From NCBI GenBank assembly GCA_938002605.1, contig CALLAF010000030.1, positions 48,230 through 112,229 on the forward strand: a DNA stretch of 64,000 nt, in the 5' to 3' direction. Below, one piece after another: positions 45,880 through 56,673 of this stretch (position 1 is the stretch's first letter; the number at the start of each line of letters is the position of its first letter). Under the pieces are notes generated by a model. The model was not told the origin of the DNA. It saw nothing but the letters and a program-made list of their open reading frames with translations, and did not search any database. The translations under genes were made by a program, and so were the position numbers. The stretch is from an uncultured Paracoccaceae bacterium (GTDB lineage Bacteria; Pseudomonadota; Alphaproteobacteria; Rhodobacterales; Rhodobacteraceae).

Positions 45880-46796
45880 CTGCCGACGTTACCCGTGGCT
45901 TTGCGTTGCTGCGCGCGCTTGAGCCCCAAGCGTTGTTCGCGCCAGATAATCAAAACACCCGCCAGAATGACCACTGCCGCGCCCAAAATCATTGTGTGGG
46001 TCGGGACTTCGTCAAAGATAAAATAGCCGATTCCCAAGGCCAGAATCATAGAGCTGTAATCGAAGGGCGCGACAAGCGACGCATCCGCAAAACGGTAGCT
46101 TGAGGTCAAAAATATCTGCCCCATGCCGCCCAGAAGACCCGCCAAAACCAGCATCGCCGCTGCGGCGGCGGAGGGTAGCACCCACCCCCAAGGAATCGTC
46201 AACAGCGAGAGCAGCGCCGAGGTAATACTAAACCAAAATACGATCGCAGCCGTGCCTTCGGTCGCGACTAGTTTACGCACAAACACCTGTGCCAAAGCCG
46301 CCATAACCGCCCCCATAAGCACGACAACCGCGCCCAATGTTTCCGATATGCCCATTGACGCGCCCACTGACAGCCGTGGCGACAGTACGATCAAAACCCC
46401 AACCATCCCCAATGCCACCGCTGACAATCGGAAAATGCCAACCTGTTCGTTCAGAAACATCGCCGCGAACACGACCACCAATAGCGGGGCCGCATAGCCA
46501 ATGGCCGTCACTTCAGGCAAAGGAAAAAGACCCAGCCCCGTAAACCCGAGGCCCATGGCTGTTGTGCCGATCAATCCACGCCAAAAATGCCCCATTGGGT
46601 TGGCAGTCTTCCAACCGTTTTTCAGCTCTCCTCGCAGAGCGAGCCAGCCCAAAATAATTGGGATTGCGAAAAATGATCGAAAGAACACCGCTTCGCCCGG
46701 TGGCACCTGTGATGACGCAGCTTTGATCAGGCTCGCCATGCCCATAAACATGCATACCGACAGTACCTTAAGAAGAATTCCGCGCAGTGGCTGCAT
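45876..46796 (-). CDS. DMT-superfamily (EamA) transporter
   Basis: 306-residue membrane protein with ten predicted helices and two EamA repeats. The first includes IKAASSQVPPGEAVFFRSFF and the second VLMGAVMAALAQVFVRKLVA, closing with FDYSSMILALGIGYFIFDEV. Probable exporter of small metabolites; substrate unknown. The start of the fatty acid desaturase gene lies 114 bases away on the opposite strand. Confidence 0.88.
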   Translation of the reverse strand: MQPLRGILLKVLSVCMFMGMASLIKAASSQVPPGEAVFFRSFFAIPIILGWLALRGELKNGWKTANPMGHFWRGLIGTTAMGLGFTGLGLFPLPEVTAIGYAAPLLVVVFAAMFLNEQVGIFRLSAVALGMVGVLIVLSPRLSVGASMGISETLGAVVVLMGAVMAALAQVFVRKLVATEGTAAIVFWFSITSALLSLLTIPWGWVLPSAAAAAMLVLAGLLGGMGQIFLTSSYRFADASLVAPFDYSSMILALGIGYFIFDEVPTHTMILGAAVVILAGVLIIWREQRLGLKRAQQRKATGNVGS

Positions 46797-46909
46797 GTTT
46801 GTATCCTTTTGGGCACCTTAGGGCCGATCCCCAACACAATGAAGCCTTTATTGCTTGCTATCGCTCGGCGTTAAGATATCCGATACGAAGTCACAATAAG
46901 AAGCACCTC

Positions 46910-47935
46910 ATGCCCAAAGATAACACAACCGTACCCAATTCAAATGCCCGCGATTGGGTACGTATTTTGGCCAGCTACCGCGAGCCAAACAGCCTGCGTA
47001 GCAGCCTTGAACTCGCGATTAGCTTTGTTCCATTTGTGGGGCTTTGGGTGCTTGCCTGTTGGGTCGCCCAATACAGCTATTTCGCGGCATTCCTGATCTC
47101 GGCTCTGAACGGATGCTTTCTGCTGCGTCTGTTTTGCATTCAACACGACTGCGGGCACGGGTCGTTCTATGGCAACCGCACCGTCAGCGATTGGATTGGG
47201 CGTGTTTTGGGTGTCGTCACGCTGACCCCATACGATGTCTGGCGGCGCACACATTCGATTCACCACAGCCATGCGGGCGATCTTGATCACCGGGGCATTG
47301 GTGATGTGATGACATTGACGGTCGAAGAATACCACCAGCGTACACCCTTTGGTCGCTTTATGTACCGCGCATATCGGCATCCGCTTGTGATGTTTGGGCT
47401 TGGTCCGACCTACCTGTTTCTTTTGCAAAACCGCCTGCCACTTGGCTTGATGGATCAGGGCAAAAAATATTGGATTAGCGCGATGGGCACCAATGCGGCG
47501 ATCCTCGCAGCCCTAAGCATTATTGTGTACTTTGGCGGTTTCCAGGCACTGTTCCTCGTTTTCCTGCCGACAACGTTGATCGCTGCCTCTGTTGGGGTTT
47601 GGCTGTTTTACGTCCAGCACCAGTTCGAAACGACGCATTGGGAGCATGAAGAAGATTGGCAACTACACGAGGCCGCGCTGTACGGAAGTTCACACTATGA
47701 TCTACCGCCGATCTTACGCTGGTTCACCGCCAATATCGGCATTCACCACGTGCACCATCTTTATAGCCGCATTCCATTCTACCGCCTAACAGAAGTTCTG
47801 CGCGACCACGAAGAATTGGTCGAGGTTAGCCGCATGACCATTCTAGAAAGCTTGAAATGTGCGAGCCTAGATCTTTGGGACGAAAAGAAACGCCGGTTGG
47901 TTTCATTCGCCGCTGCGCGCCGAAACGCCGCCTAA
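46910..47935 (+). CDS. Fatty acid desaturase
   Basis: 341-residue integral membrane di-iron desaturase. The three His boxes are HDCGHGSF (about residue 80), HSIHHSH (about 116) and IHHVHHLY (about 281), separated by four hydrophobic segments. Box order and length match acyl-lipid desaturases of the DesA/omega-6 type; regiospecificity cannot be read from sequence. ATG 46910 is chosen over 46787. Its last 33 bases overlap the end of queG on the other strand. Confidence 0.87.
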   Translation: MPKDNTTVPNSNARDWVRILASYREPNSLRSSLELAISFVPFVGLWVLACWVAQYSYFAAFLISALNGCFLLRLFCIQHDCGHGSFYGNRTVSDWIGRVLGVVTLTPYDVWRRTHSIHHSHAGDLDHRGIGDVMTLTVEEYHQRTPFGRFMYRAYRHPLVMFGLGPTYLFLLQNRLPLGLMDQGKKYWISAMGTNAAILAALSIIVYFGGFQALFLVFLPTTLIAASVGVWLFYVQHQFETTHWEHEEDWQLHEAALYGSSHYDLPPILRWFTANIGIHHVHHLYSRIPFYRLTEVLRDHEELVEVSRMTILESLKCASLDLWDEKKRRLVSFAAARRNAA

Positions 47936-48949
47936 TTGATCCAACGCCCAGCGCGCCGCATCGGCAACTGTTGGATCAGGATCATCAATCAATTGGGCGA
48001 CCGCATCCGTTAGGCCGGGGTCGCCCGAATTGCCTATGGCATAGGCCACATTGCGCACAAAGCGGTCCCGCCCAATCCGTTTGATCGGGGACCCCGAAAA
48101 CCGCGCGCGAAATGCGGTATCATCCAGTCTCGCAAGCTCTGCCAGCGGCGGGGCAATCAGATCTTCACGCGCCGCATAACGGGCATCGCGTCCTTCGCGC
48201 GCGAATTTGTTCCACGGGCAGACACCCAAACAATCATCGCACCCGTAAATCCGGTTACCCATGAGGCCACGTAGTTCGGCGTAAACAGGCCCTTTATGTT
48301 CAATCGTCAGATAAGAAATACAGCGTCGCGGGTCGAGCTGATAGGGTGCCGGAAAAGCCGACGTTGGACAGACATCAAGACAGGCGGTGCAATTGCCGCA
48401 ATGGCTGACCTCGGGCGTGTCCGGTTCTAGTGCAACCGTCGTAAAAATAGCGCCCAAAAAGAACCACGATCCCAGGTCGCGCCCCAAGACATTGGTGTGT
48501 TTTCCCTGCCAGCCAAGCCCAGCGGCCTGCGCCAATGGTTTTTCCATCACCGGGGCGGTATCAACAAAGACCTTAATCTGCGCGTCCGGCACCTGTTCAA
48601 TCAACCAGCGCCCTACCCGTTTGAGCCGTTTTTTGACGATATCATGATAATCGCGCCCTTGTGCATAAACGCTAATCGCTGCGCGGTCTGGCTGTTCAAG
48701 CACCGCAAGCGGGTCGTGTTCCGGCGTATAGGGTTCGGCCAGCATGATCACTGATTTTGCTTCGGGCCAAAGCGCGGCGGGGTTACCGCGCCAATGCATA
48801 CGTTCAGCCATCCATGCCATTTGCCCGTGCATGTCGGCAGCGACAAAATTTGCCAAACGCTCCGCTATTTCAGGTACCGCATCGGGGCGGCAAATACCAA
48901 CTTTGGCGAACCCGGCCTTTTGGGCGTAGGTGATCAGGCGTTCTTTCAC
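47903..48949 (-). CDS. queG: Epoxyqueuosine reductase QueG
   Basis: Cobalamin- and iron-sulfur-dependent reductase for the last step of queuosine tRNA modification. The 348-residue protein has two 4Fe-4S clusters ([16 protein letters not shown] and [14 protein letters not shown]) in the C-terminal ferredoxin region and a HEAT-like C-terminal segment ([20 protein letters not shown]). It lies 6 nt after the GST gene. Confidence 0.95.
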   Translation of the reverse strand: MKERLITYAQKAGFAKVGICRPDAVPEIAERLANFVAADMHGQMAWMAERMHWRGNPAALWPEAKSVIMLAEPYTPEHDPLAVLEQPDRAAISVYAQGRDYHDIVKKRLKRVGRWLIEQVPDAQIKVFVDTAPVMEKPLAQAAGLGWQGKHTNVLGRDLGSWFFLGAIFTTVALEPDTPEVSHCGNCTACLDVCPTSAFPAPYQLDPRRCISYLTIEHKGPVYAELRGLMGNRIYGCDDCLGVCPWNKFAREGRDARYAAREDLIAPPLAELARLDDTAFRARFSGSPIKRIGRDRFVRNVAYAIGNSGDPGLTDAVAQLIDDPDPTVADAARWALDQLGGVSARSGE

Positions 48950-48955
48950 GCCCGA

Positions 48956-49621
48956 TTAAAAATCAAGATCAGCGTAATGTGCCGCCGGTTGGAAACCAGG
49001 CACCTCATCAGCAAGTAGCGACCGAAACGCCGGGCGCGATTTGATCTTTGCGTACCAATCTTTGACAACCTCGGATCGGTTCCAATCGACATCGCTGGTA
49101 TAATCAAGACAGGATAAATGCGCCGCGGCTGCGAAATCTGCCATGGTCATTTCATTGCCCGCCAGCCAACGACGATCTTCTAGAAGATAGGCCATGTAAT
49201 CGAGATGGTATTTGATCGCGCGCGCGCCCGCTTTGACGTTCGCGCTATCGGGATAGCCCGTGCCCATCACCTTGCGGTAAACCCGTTCACCGATCAGTTT
49301 GCTGGTGACTTCGTGGTAGAACTTATCGTCGAACCAGCCGACAATCCGGCGCGCTTCGTAACGTGCATCAATATCTTTGGGCAAAAGCGCGGGCATCGGA
49401 AATTTTTCTTCGAGATATTCGCAAATCGCTGCACTATCGGCCATCGTCCGGCCATCCATTTTGAGAACGGGGATTTTCCCCGCCGGATTTCGGCGCAAAA
49501 AATCAGCGTCCTGTTCCCAATAACGTTCTTCGACAAGACCGACTTCGATCTTCTTTTCAGCAAGACAAAGCCGCACTTTGCGCGAAAACGGGGACAACGG
49601 ATAATGGAACAGGGTGTTCAT
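48956..49621 (-). CDS. Glutathione S-transferase family protein
   Basis: 221-residue GST: thioredoxin-like N-domain (HYPLSPFSRKVRLCLAEKKI, with GKIPVLKMDGRTMADSAAI for gamma-glutamyl binding) and all-helical C-domain (MTMADFAAAAHLSCLDY). Ser or Tyr near the N-terminus would activate glutathione. ATG 49621 is preferred over 49651. Substrate unknown. Transcribed with queG. Confidence 0.9.
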   Translation of the reverse strand: MNTLFHYPLSPFSRKVRLCLAEKKIEVGLVEERYWEQDADFLRRNPAGKIPVLKMDGRTMADSAAICEYLEEKFPMPALLPKDIDARYEARRIVGWFDDKFYHEVTSKLIGERVYRKVMGTGYPDSANVKAGARAIKYHLDYMAYLLEDRRWLAGNEMTMADFAAAAHLSCLDYTSDVDWNRSEVVKDWYAKIKSRPAFRSLLADEVPGFQPAAHYADLDF

Positions 49622-49684
49622 GACGGGCTCACAAATCGGTTTTCCTCTCAATGCAACATGGAACGCCCCGATTCAATGGTTGGA

Positions 49685-50437
49685 TCAGTTTTCGAAACAA
49701 TCCGCGCGGCCATCCGCCGCGATTGTGCGCGCCCCGCTGATAATTGCAGAGGTGCGTTGGCGCACATAAGGGCTTGGGTTCGAGGCAGAACGCGATTTGG
49801 GCGCCGGCAAGATCGCAGCAAGGCGCGCAGCTTGTGTTGCGCTCAGGTTGGCGGCATCAACGCCAAAATAATGTCGCGCCGCCGCTTGCACGCCAAACAC
49901 GCCTTCGTCGAATTCAGCAATGTTCAAATAGATCTCAAGGATGCGGCGTTTGGTCCAAACCGCTTCGGACAATGGCGTCCAAAGAGCCTCCATCGCTTTG
50001 CGCAGCCAGCTACGGCCGTGCCATAGATAGGCATTTTTGATCACCTGCTGAGAAATCGTCGATGCGCCGCCACGCCCGCTTTCCATCGCCGCGCGAATGG
50101 CGTCCACATCAAGCCCCCAATGCAGACAGAAATTTGCATCCTCTGCCGCCACAGCCGAGCGCGCCATCACTGGCGCGATCTGTTCCATTGGGGTCCAATC
50201 GTATTTAATTGACCCAACCCGTGATCGTTCATTCAACATGTAAGGCGTTATCGGCGGCGGCACGACGGCGTAAATCAGCGTGGCCAAAAGCACCAAACCA
50301 AGCGCCGCAAAACACGCGCCCCAAACAACGCGGCACAGCTTACGCCAAGCCTGTGCAATCACGCTGGGTTGGGTTTTGCGGGGGCTGCGTTTTTTTGGTG
50401 CAGCTTTCTTTTTGGGTGTCTTTTTACGCTCTGCCAT
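49685..50437 (-). CDS. mtgA: Monofunctional biosynthetic peptidoglycan transglycosylase
   Basis: Polymerises lipid II into glycan strands. The 250-residue protein has a very Lys/Pro-rich cytoplasmic head (about 1-35), one membrane helix, and a GT51 domain with EDANFCLHWGLD, GASTISQQVIKNAYLWHG and RRILEIYLNIAEF. The start could also be the in-frame TTG at 50473. Confidence 0.93.
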   Translation of the reverse strand: MAERKKTPKKKAAPKKRSPRKTQPSVIAQAWRKLCRVVWGACFAALGLVLLATLIYAVVPPPITPYMLNERSRVGSIKYDWTPMEQIAPVMARSAVAAEDANFCLHWGLDVDAIRAAMESGRGGASTISQQVIKNAYLWHGRSWLRKAMEALWTPLSEAVWTKRRILEIYLNIAEFDEGVFGVQAAARHYFGVDAANLSATQAARLAAILPAPKSRSASNPSPYVRQRTSAIISGARTIAADGRADCFEN

Positions 50438-50494
50438 CAGGACCATAAGCCATGCAGAGAGCCGCTTGGTCAACCCTTGCGCATAGATGGATGG

Positions 50495-50968
50495 CTAGTT
50501 CTGTGGTGTTATACGCGCGGATGAAAGCGGAATTTCGCTAGTGCCTTCACGAACAAGGCCAACACGCAGACGTGCGCCCGTTTCCTTGTCGTGCAGTGCA
50601 ATTGCTGACGCCCCATCGCGCAACTCCTCATCCCCCCATTGCATAAGCGCCAACAACGTCAAACCAAGCGATTGCCCGCGTGACGTCAAGCGGTACCCAT
50701 AGCGCGTCCGCTCTCCTGCCTCGCGGTATGGCATACGCTCGAGCACATCAGCTTCCGTCAATCGTTTGAGCCTCTGGGTCAGCACTGAGCGCGGAATGCC
50801 GATATCGTCACGCATGTCTTCATAACGCATCACACCGTAGAACGCCTCTCGGATGATCAGCATCGTCCAACGATCTGACAATATTTCGAGCGCGCATGCT
50901 GCACCGCATTGCGCCATCGGTACCGGAGCATTGCGCCGTATAGAATTTCCAACACCTGAATTTGACAT
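50495..50968 (-). CDS. HxlR-family transcriptional regulator
   Basis: 157-residue MarR-like winged-helix protein: Cys28 in CALEILSDRWTMLIIREAFY (redox or aldehyde-sensing Cys is typical of the family), recognition helix RSVLTQRLKRLTEADVLERM, wing EAGERTRYGYRLT. It is divergent from the small membrane-protein gene at 51020 with a 51-nt gap, so it may regulate that gene. Confidence 0.87.
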   Translation of the reverse strand: MSNSGVGNSIRRNAPVPMAQCGAACALEILSDRWTMLIIREAFYGVMRYEDMRDDIGIPRSVLTQRLKRLTEADVLERMPYREAGERTRYGYRLTSRGQSLGLTLLALMQWGDEELRDGASAIALHDKETGARLRVGLVREGTSEIPLSSARITPQN

Positions 50969-51019
50969 ACAGTTTCAGCCTCGCTATCCACACCTGAGTT
51001 CAAAATAAGGTTTCAGAAA

Positions 51020-51406
51020 ATGACTGCAATATCAATTCTACTCATCTTCAAAATCGGGTTCACATTTGTGACGGTAATTATGCCGTTCATGCTTTTCTCA
51101 CAACTAAAACTGGAAACGCTAACATCAAGCAGCGTCGCCACGACAACCCTGTTTCGGCTTTATGGCACTTCAACAATCTCACTGTTGATTTTATATGGCT
51201 GGGGCATTTGGCAGGCCCAATCAGGTGCAATGCCGTGGATCGTTGTTTGCGTCGGCATCTTTTCGAACCTCACCGCACCTGCAGTGATCTTTTTTACCAG
51301 CGCAGGTAAGCAACAACGTATCTTAGGCGCAATTTACGGGGCAATTGGGGTCGGCCTGATTGGTTTCGCGATATTTCCGACCGCCGCGCTCTATAGCGTT
51401 TTTTAG
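51020..51406 (+). CDS. Small four-helix membrane protein of unknown function
   Basis: 128-residue protein with four predicted membrane helices (about 5-25, 42-62, 70-92, 103-125). It has no charged motif that suggests a mechanism. Divergent from the HxlR-type gene, which often controls its neighbour; ends just before a terminator shared with gltB. Confidence 0.7.
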   Translation: MTAISILLIFKIGFTFVTVIMPFMLFSQLKLETLTSSSVATTTLFRLYGTSTISLLILYGWGIWQAQSGAMPWIVVCVGIFSNLTAPAVIFFTSAGKQQRILGAIYGAIGVGLIGFAIFPTAALYSVF

Positions 51407-51410
51407 GAAA

Positions 51411-51437
51411 AACGCCCCGCCAGCTTGTCGGGGCGTT
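51411..51437 (-). terminator. Rho-independent terminator downstream of gltB
   Basis: Stem AACGCCCCG / CGGGGCGTT with a nine-base loop, followed on the minus strand by TTTTTCC. It sits between the convergent gltB and small membrane-protein genes; the plus strand lacks a clear T-run, so it serves mainly gltB. Confidence 0.8.
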
Positions 51438-51443
51438 CTAGTC

Positions 51444-54400
51444 TTACTCAGCAGGAATCGCCGCGTTTTCGATGCTTAGCGGGTGCTTGAGATGTACGAG
51501 CATCTCTTTGGGGCAAATCTGGACAAAATTGTCCTTTTCCAATTCCCAATGCTGCAAGATTTCAGCGGCTTTGCGACTGCCAGTCTCTGCGCCATGACGT
51601 TCGATCAGGGATTTCAACTGATCAACCCAATGGTCCACAGTGACGGGGTTCGTCACCAATGTTTCCATGTTGATCAGATCAGCGGCCTCGCCTTTGGGGT
51701 CATAAAGATAGGCCATACCGCCCGTCATACCGGCCCCAAAGTTGGCACCGATAGACCCAAGGATCACAGCCAGACCGCCAGTCATGTATTCACAACCATT
51801 GGTCCCGCAGCCTTCAATCACGACTGTCGCGCCCGAATTTCGCACGGCAAACCGTTCACCCGCGCGTCCGGCGGCGAACAGATAACCGTCGGTCGCCCCA
51901 TAAAGAACCGTGTTCCCGATGATCGTGTTTTCGGCCGCAACCAGCGGGCTGACCATCGGCGGGCGCACAACGACTGTACCGCCTGACAGACCCTTACCAA
52001 CATAGTCGTTGGCATCGCCTGATACTTCAAGCTTAAGCCCCGGTGCAGCAAATGCCCCCAGTGATTGCCCGGCAGAGCCGCGCAGTTTCACCGTCAGATG
52101 GTCAGGTTGCAGATCGTTACGCATACCAAAGTTTTTGACGATATGGCTAGACGTACGTGTACCGATGGTCCGCAGTGTGTTTTGCACTGCGTAATCCAAC
52201 TGCATCTTTTCGCCCTCTTCCAAGAAACGTGCCGCATCTTTGACGATCTGCGCATCCAGCGTGTCATCAACAGCATTGCGTGGCTTGTTCCGGTCATAGG
52301 TGATCTTTTCTGCCCCATCGACAGTGATCAACATCGGGTTCAGGTCAAGATCATCCAAATGCGCCGAGCCACGGCTAACCTGTGTGAGCAAATCAGCACG
52401 TCCAATCACTTCGTCCAAGGAACGCGCACCGATGCTGGCCAGAATTTCGCGCACTTCGGTCGCGTAGAACGTGATCAGGTTCACGACCTTATCAGCGTTG
52501 CCTGTGAATTTGTCACGCAGGGCTTGGTCTTGGGTACAGACGCCAACCGGACATGTGTTCGACTGACACTGGCGGACCATGATACAGCCCATCGCGATCA
52601 GCGCGGCGGTACCGATACCGTATTCTTCGGCACCCAGCATCGCGGCCATGACAATGTCACGACCTGTGCGCAAGCCGCCATCGGTCCGCAGCGTGATGCG
52701 TTCGCGCAGGTTGTTCATTGCCAGCACTTGATGGGCTTCGGTCAGGCCCATTTCCCATGGCAAACCTGCATATTTGATCGACGTACCCGGTGATGCACCT
52801 GTGCCGCCGTTGTGACCCGAAATCAGGATTACATCGGCCTTGGCCTTGGCCACACCAGCGGCAATCGTGCCAACGCCGGACGCCGCAACCAGCTTCACAG
52901 TGACCTTACAGATCGGGTTGATCTGTTTGAGATCATAGATCAGCTGCGCGAGGTCTTCGATTGAATAGATATCGTGGTGCGGCGGCGGTGAAATCAGCGT
53001 TACGCCTTTGGTCGAATGGCGCAGCTTGGCGATCAAGTCGGTGACCTTCATACCGGGTAGCTGGCCGCCCTCGCCGGGTTTGGCACCTTGGGCAACTTTG
53101 ATTTCCAGCTCTTCGCAGGCCAGAAGGTATTCGGCTGTTACGCCAAAGCGACCCGAAGCGACCTGCTTAATCTTGGCCGATGCGTTATCGCCGTTTGGTT
53201 CTGGTGTGAAATCATCAGGGCTTTCGCCACCTTCACCAGAATCCGATTTCGCGCCGATGCGGTTCATCGCGATGGACAAGGTCCGGTGTGATTCAGGTGA
53301 CAGCGCGCCCAAAGACATGCCGGGCGTCACGAAACGCTTACGGATTGCGGTGATGCTTTCGACCTCTTCAATCGGCACAGGTTTTGCCATCGGTTTGATC
53401 GCCAAAAGATCGCGCAGGTGGATCGGCGGGTTGGCTTGCATAGATTTACTGTACTGCTGCCACATCGCATAGGAGGCGTTGTTACAGGCCGCTTGCAGCA
53501 TATGCATTGTCTGCGCTTCCCAGGCATGCTTTTCACCCGAACGCCGCGCCTTATAGAAGCCCCCGATTGGCAGAATGTCTGACGGGTTTTTCCAACCACG
53601 TGCGTGTACTTCTTCGACTTTGGTTTGGATACCGCTGGTACCGATGCCCGAAATGCGGCTTTGCATACCGGGGAAGAATTCAGCGACCATCGCACGGGAT
53701 AGGCCCACCGCCTCAAAGTTCAGACCACCACGGTAAGACGACAGAACCGAAATCCCCATCTTGGCCATAATTTTCAAAAGACCCGCATCAACCGCCTTGC
53801 GGTAACGGCCCACGGCCTCGGCCAAGGTGCCATCAACCAACCCGCGCTCAAGGCGGTTGGCGATCGAATCTTGGGCCAAATAGGCGTTTACAGTGGTCGC
53901 GCCACAGCCGATCAAAACCGCAAAGTAATGCGGATCGATACATTCGGCGGACCGCACGTTGATTGAGCAGAATGTCCGTAAACCTTTGCCCGTCAGGCCC
54001 GAATGCACCGCAGATGTCGCAAGGATCATCGGCATTGGCACGCGGTCAACGTTTTGGTGTTGGTCGGTCAGCACAAGGTGCCCCGCGCCCGAACGCACCG
54101 CATCTTCAGCTTCGTCGCGGATACGCTGAAGCCCCGCGGACAACGCACCGCGACCTTCTGAGAATGTACAATCGATAAAGGCCACATTACCGCCAAAGCG
54201 GCTGACCATTTCATCAAATTCGCCGTTGGACACAAATGGGCTTTCCAGCACAAGAATCTCGGCTTGGGACGAGTTTTCGTCCAGCACGTTTTTCAAGTTA
54301 CCAAACCGGGTTTTCAACGACATCACACGTGTTTCACGCAGACTGTCAATCGGCGGGTTGGTGACTTGGCTAAAGTTCTGGCGGAAGAAATGCGATAGTG

Positions 54401-55976
54401 GGCGATAAACGCTCGAAAGCACGGCAGACGGGGTGTCATCCCCCATCGACGCGATCATTTCTTTGCCATCTTCGGCCATCGGCGCAAGCACCTGTTCGAG
54501 GTCCTCGATAGAGTAACCGGCCGCGACCTGACGTTGGCGTAGATCAGCCCCATCAAACAACGTGACTTCGGGTACATCCCCCATGACCCCCGTCAGATCG
54601 ACAACTTTTTCAATCCAGTCACCAAATGGCTGCGCGCCAGAAAGCACGTTCTTCATTTCGGTGTCGTGGTAAAGTTTACCTTCGGCCATATCGACGGCAA
54701 TCATTTGACCGGGTCCAAGCGCACCCTTTTCGACAACTGTCGCTTCGTCAATCGGAACCATCCCAACCTCGGAACCCGCAATCAGCAACCCATCACCTGT
54801 CACGACATAGCGCAACGGACGCAGACCGTTACGGTCAAGACCGCCACACACCCAGCGCCCATCGGTCATTGCTAGTGCAGCAGGGCCATCCCATGGCTCC
54901 ATCACGGCATTGCAATAGGCATACATATCCTGCCACGCCTGCGGCATATCTGAGGCTTGCTGCGCCCATGCTTCAGGGACGAGCATTGTTTTGGCCATTG
55001 GGGCATTGCGTCCCGCACGCACAAGGACCTCAAAAACAGAGTCTAAAGCAGACGAATCCGATGCACCCGATGGGATAATCGGTTTGATATCTTCCGCTTT
55101 GTCCCCAAACGCGCCAGAAGCCATGCGTATTTCATGGGACTTCATCCAGTTGACGTTACCCTTTAGCGTGTTGATCTCGCCGTTATGGGCCAACATGCGG
55201 AACGGCTGCGCCAAGGACCACTGCGGGAATGTGTTGGTTGAATAGCGCTGGTGATAAATCGCAAAGGCGGATTCAAACCGTTCATCCATCAGATCAGGAT
55301 AGAATTCGGCAACCTGTTCAGCCAGCATCATACCTTTATAGATAATCGAACGGCACGACAGCGAACAAATATAGACACCGTTGATCTGCGCGGCAGCAGC
55401 AGCTTTTTCGATGCGGCGACGGATAATATACAGCTCACGTTCGAACTGTTCATCGTCAATGTCCTTTTCGCAACGGATCAGGATTTGTTCGATTTCCGGG
55501 CGGGTCGCATTTGCCTTTTCACCCAAGCATTCAGTGTTCACCGGCACATGGCGCCAGCCATAAATATAGTGACCAAGGCGCAGCACCTCGGATTCAACGA
55601 TCGTGCGGCATGCCTCTTGCGCACCAAAATCGGTACGCGGCAGGAACACCTGACCGACAGCGATTTTTTCGCCATCTTCAGGCTCGTGCCCGGTGCGCCG
55701 GATTTGATCTTGAAAGAACGGGCCGGGGATTTGCACGTGAATACCGGCGCCATCACCTGTTTTGCCGTCCGCGTCGACAGCACCACGGTGCCAAATTGCC
55801 TTAAGCGCATCAATGCCGTTTTCCACGACCCCGCGCGAGGCTGTGCCGTCGATGGCAACCACAAGGCCAACACCGCATGACGAATGTTCGTCTTCGTCAG
55901 CATAAAGACCGTTTTCGGTCATCCATTTACGCTTTGCTTCTTCAGCCGCGACCCAAGCTTGATCATAGGTGGTCAT
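51444..55976 (-). CDS. gltB: Glutamate synthase (NADPH) large subunit
   Basis: Makes glutamate from glutamine and 2-oxoglutarate. The 1510-residue protein has a Ntn glutaminase domain with catalytic Cys34 (HSSCGVGLVVAIDG, exposed after removal of a 33-residue propeptide), the central and FMN domains, a 3Fe-4S motif with CIMVRQCQSNTCPVGVCTQD, and the C-terminal glutamate-synthase beta-helix. ATG 55976 has GAGGAG upstream. Its start overlaps the upstream secreted-protein gene by 14 bases. Confidence 0.97.
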   Translation of the reverse strand: MTTYDQAWVAAEEAKRKWMTENGLYADEDEHSSCGVGLVVAIDGTASRGVVENGIDALKAIWHRGAVDADGKTGDGAGIHVQIPGPFFQDQIRRTGHEPEDGEKIAVGQVFLPRTDFGAQEACRTIVESEVLRLGHYIYGWRHVPVNTECLGEKANATRPEIEQILIRCEKDIDDEQFERELYIIRRRIEKAAAAAQINGVYICSLSCRSIIYKGMMLAEQVAEFYPDLMDERFESAFAIYHQRYSTNTFPQWSLAQPFRMLAHNGEINTLKGNVNWMKSHEIRMASGAFGDKAEDIKPIIPSGASDSSALDSVFEVLVRAGRNAPMAKTMLVPEAWAQQASDMPQAWQDMYAYCNAVMEPWDGPAALAMTDGRWVCGGLDRNGLRPLRYVVTGDGLLIAGSEVGMVPIDEATVVEKGALGPGQMIAVDMAEGKLYHDTEMKNVLSGAQPFGDWIEKVVDLTGVMGDVPEVTLFDGADLRQRQVAAGYSIEDLEQVLAPMAEDGKEMIASMGDDTPSAVLSSVYRPLSHFFRQNFSQVTNPPIDSLRETRVMSLKTRFGNLKNVLDENSSQAEILVLESPFVSNGEFDEMVSRFGGNVAFIDCTFSEGRGALSAGLQRIRDEAEDAVRSGAGHLVLTDQHQNVDRVPMPMILATSAVHSGLTGKGLRTFCSINVRSAECIDPHYFAVLIGCGATTVNAYLAQDSIANRLERGLVDGTLAEAVGRYRKAVDAGLLKIMAKMGISVLSSYRGGLNFEAVGLSRAMVAEFFPGMQSRISGIGTSGIQTKVEEVHARGWKNPSDILPIGGFYKARRSGEKHAWEAQTMHMLQAACNNASYAMWQQYSKSMQANPPIHLRDLLAIKPMAKPVPIEEVESITAIRKRFVTPGMSLGALSPESHRTLSIAMNRIGAKSDSGEGGESPDDFTPEPNGDNASAKIKQVASGRFGVTAEYLLACEELEIKVAQGAKPGEGGQLPGMKVTDLIAKLRHSTKGVTLISPPPHHDIYSIEDLAQLIYDLKQINPICKVTVKLVAASGVGTIAAGVAKAKADVILISGHNGGTGASPGTSIKYAGLPWEMGLTEAHQVLAMNNLRERITLRTDGGLRTGRDIVMAAMLGAEEYGIGTAALIAMGCIMVRQCQSNTCPVGVCTQDQALRDKFTGNADKVVNLITFYATEVREILASIGARSLDEVIGRADLLTQVSRGSAHLDDLDLNPMLITVDGAEKITYDRNKPRNAVDDTLDAQIVKDAARFLEEGEKMQLDYAVQNTLRTIGTRTSSHIVKNFGMRNDLQPDHLTVKLRGSAGQSLGAFAAPGLKLEVSGDANDYVGKGLSGGTVVVRPPMVSPLVAAENTIIGNTVLYGATDGYLFAAGRAGERFAVRNSGATVVIEGCGTNGCEYMTGGLAVILGSIGANFGAGMTGGMAYLYDPKGEAADLINMETLVTNPVTVDHWVDQLKSLIERHGAETGSRKAAEILQHWELEKDNFVQICPKEMLVHLKHPLSIENAAIPAE

Positions 55977-56673
55977 AGGTAGTCTCCTCAGAAAATGGTG
56001 CGGATGATAACGCAACGCCGCAGCCATGTTTGGGCCGCGTGCTTAGAAAACCCGGCTCGCCGGGAAAGATGAATTCGATGGGGCGTTCATCAAAGGGCTC
56101 TTCGCCAGCCGATGATTTGGTTACGCCCGTACCGCCGAAGAACCGACGCCATTCGGGGCTGATCGTTTCGTTGCCACGTGTCGACCAAATTACGGTGCCA
56201 TCAGGCGCAGAAGCAGTGATTTCAAATGCCGTTTCCAACAACGTCACACCATCAATGGTCACTTCACGCCCTGTCAGGCGGTCGGTTCCTACATAGTGGG
56301 TCGCACCAAACCGATCTGTGTCGGTATAAAAATCATAGTGATCCACACCATTGGCTAGCAGTTCGGAAAACGATGCTGGGTCTGCAGCATCTGGCAAAAG
56401 CCACTTGTTATACCCGTCACGAGGGTAAAAACTGCTGATCCATTGCGCTTCTGCATCAATGACGCTTAGGAAAGTCATTCCCTGCTCGTCCAGCGTCACG
56501 CGCTGCTGATGGCCTTCTGGATCTGTATCACATGTAAAAAGATGCTCGACTTCACAGCTTGCGTTCTGGGTTGTCACATAGGCGGTACACCCCGGCGGCA
56601 GACTAAACGTCGCCGGTCCGGTTTGTGCCGTAGCAGGGCTGGCCGCAATCAAGAGAAGCGCCGCCATTTTCAT
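55963..56673 (-). CDS. Secreted protein of unknown function, paralogue B (gltD-gltB interval)
   Basis: 236-residue protein with a Sec signal (MKMAALLLIAASPATAQ). It shares with the adjacent protein at 56670-57341 the pattern GC..Y/K, FTCDTDP, DPASFSELLANGVDHYDF and PIEFIFPGEPGFL, so the two arose by tandem duplication. Conserved Cys residues suggest disulfides. Function unknown. It overlaps gltB by 14 bases and the paralogue by four, so it is probably cotranscribed with glutamate synthase. Confidence 0.7.
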   Translation of the reverse strand: MKMAALLLIAASPATAQTGPATFSLPPGCTAYVTTQNASCEVEHLFTCDTDPEGHQQRVTLDEQGMTFLSVIDAEAQWISSFYPRDGYNKWLLPDAADPASFSELLANGVDHYDFYTDTDRFGATHYVGTDRLTGREVTIDGVTLLETAFEITASAPDGTVIWSTRGNETISPEWRRFFGGTGVTKSSAGEEPFDERPIEFIFPGEPGFLSTRPKHGCGVALSSAPFSEETTYDHL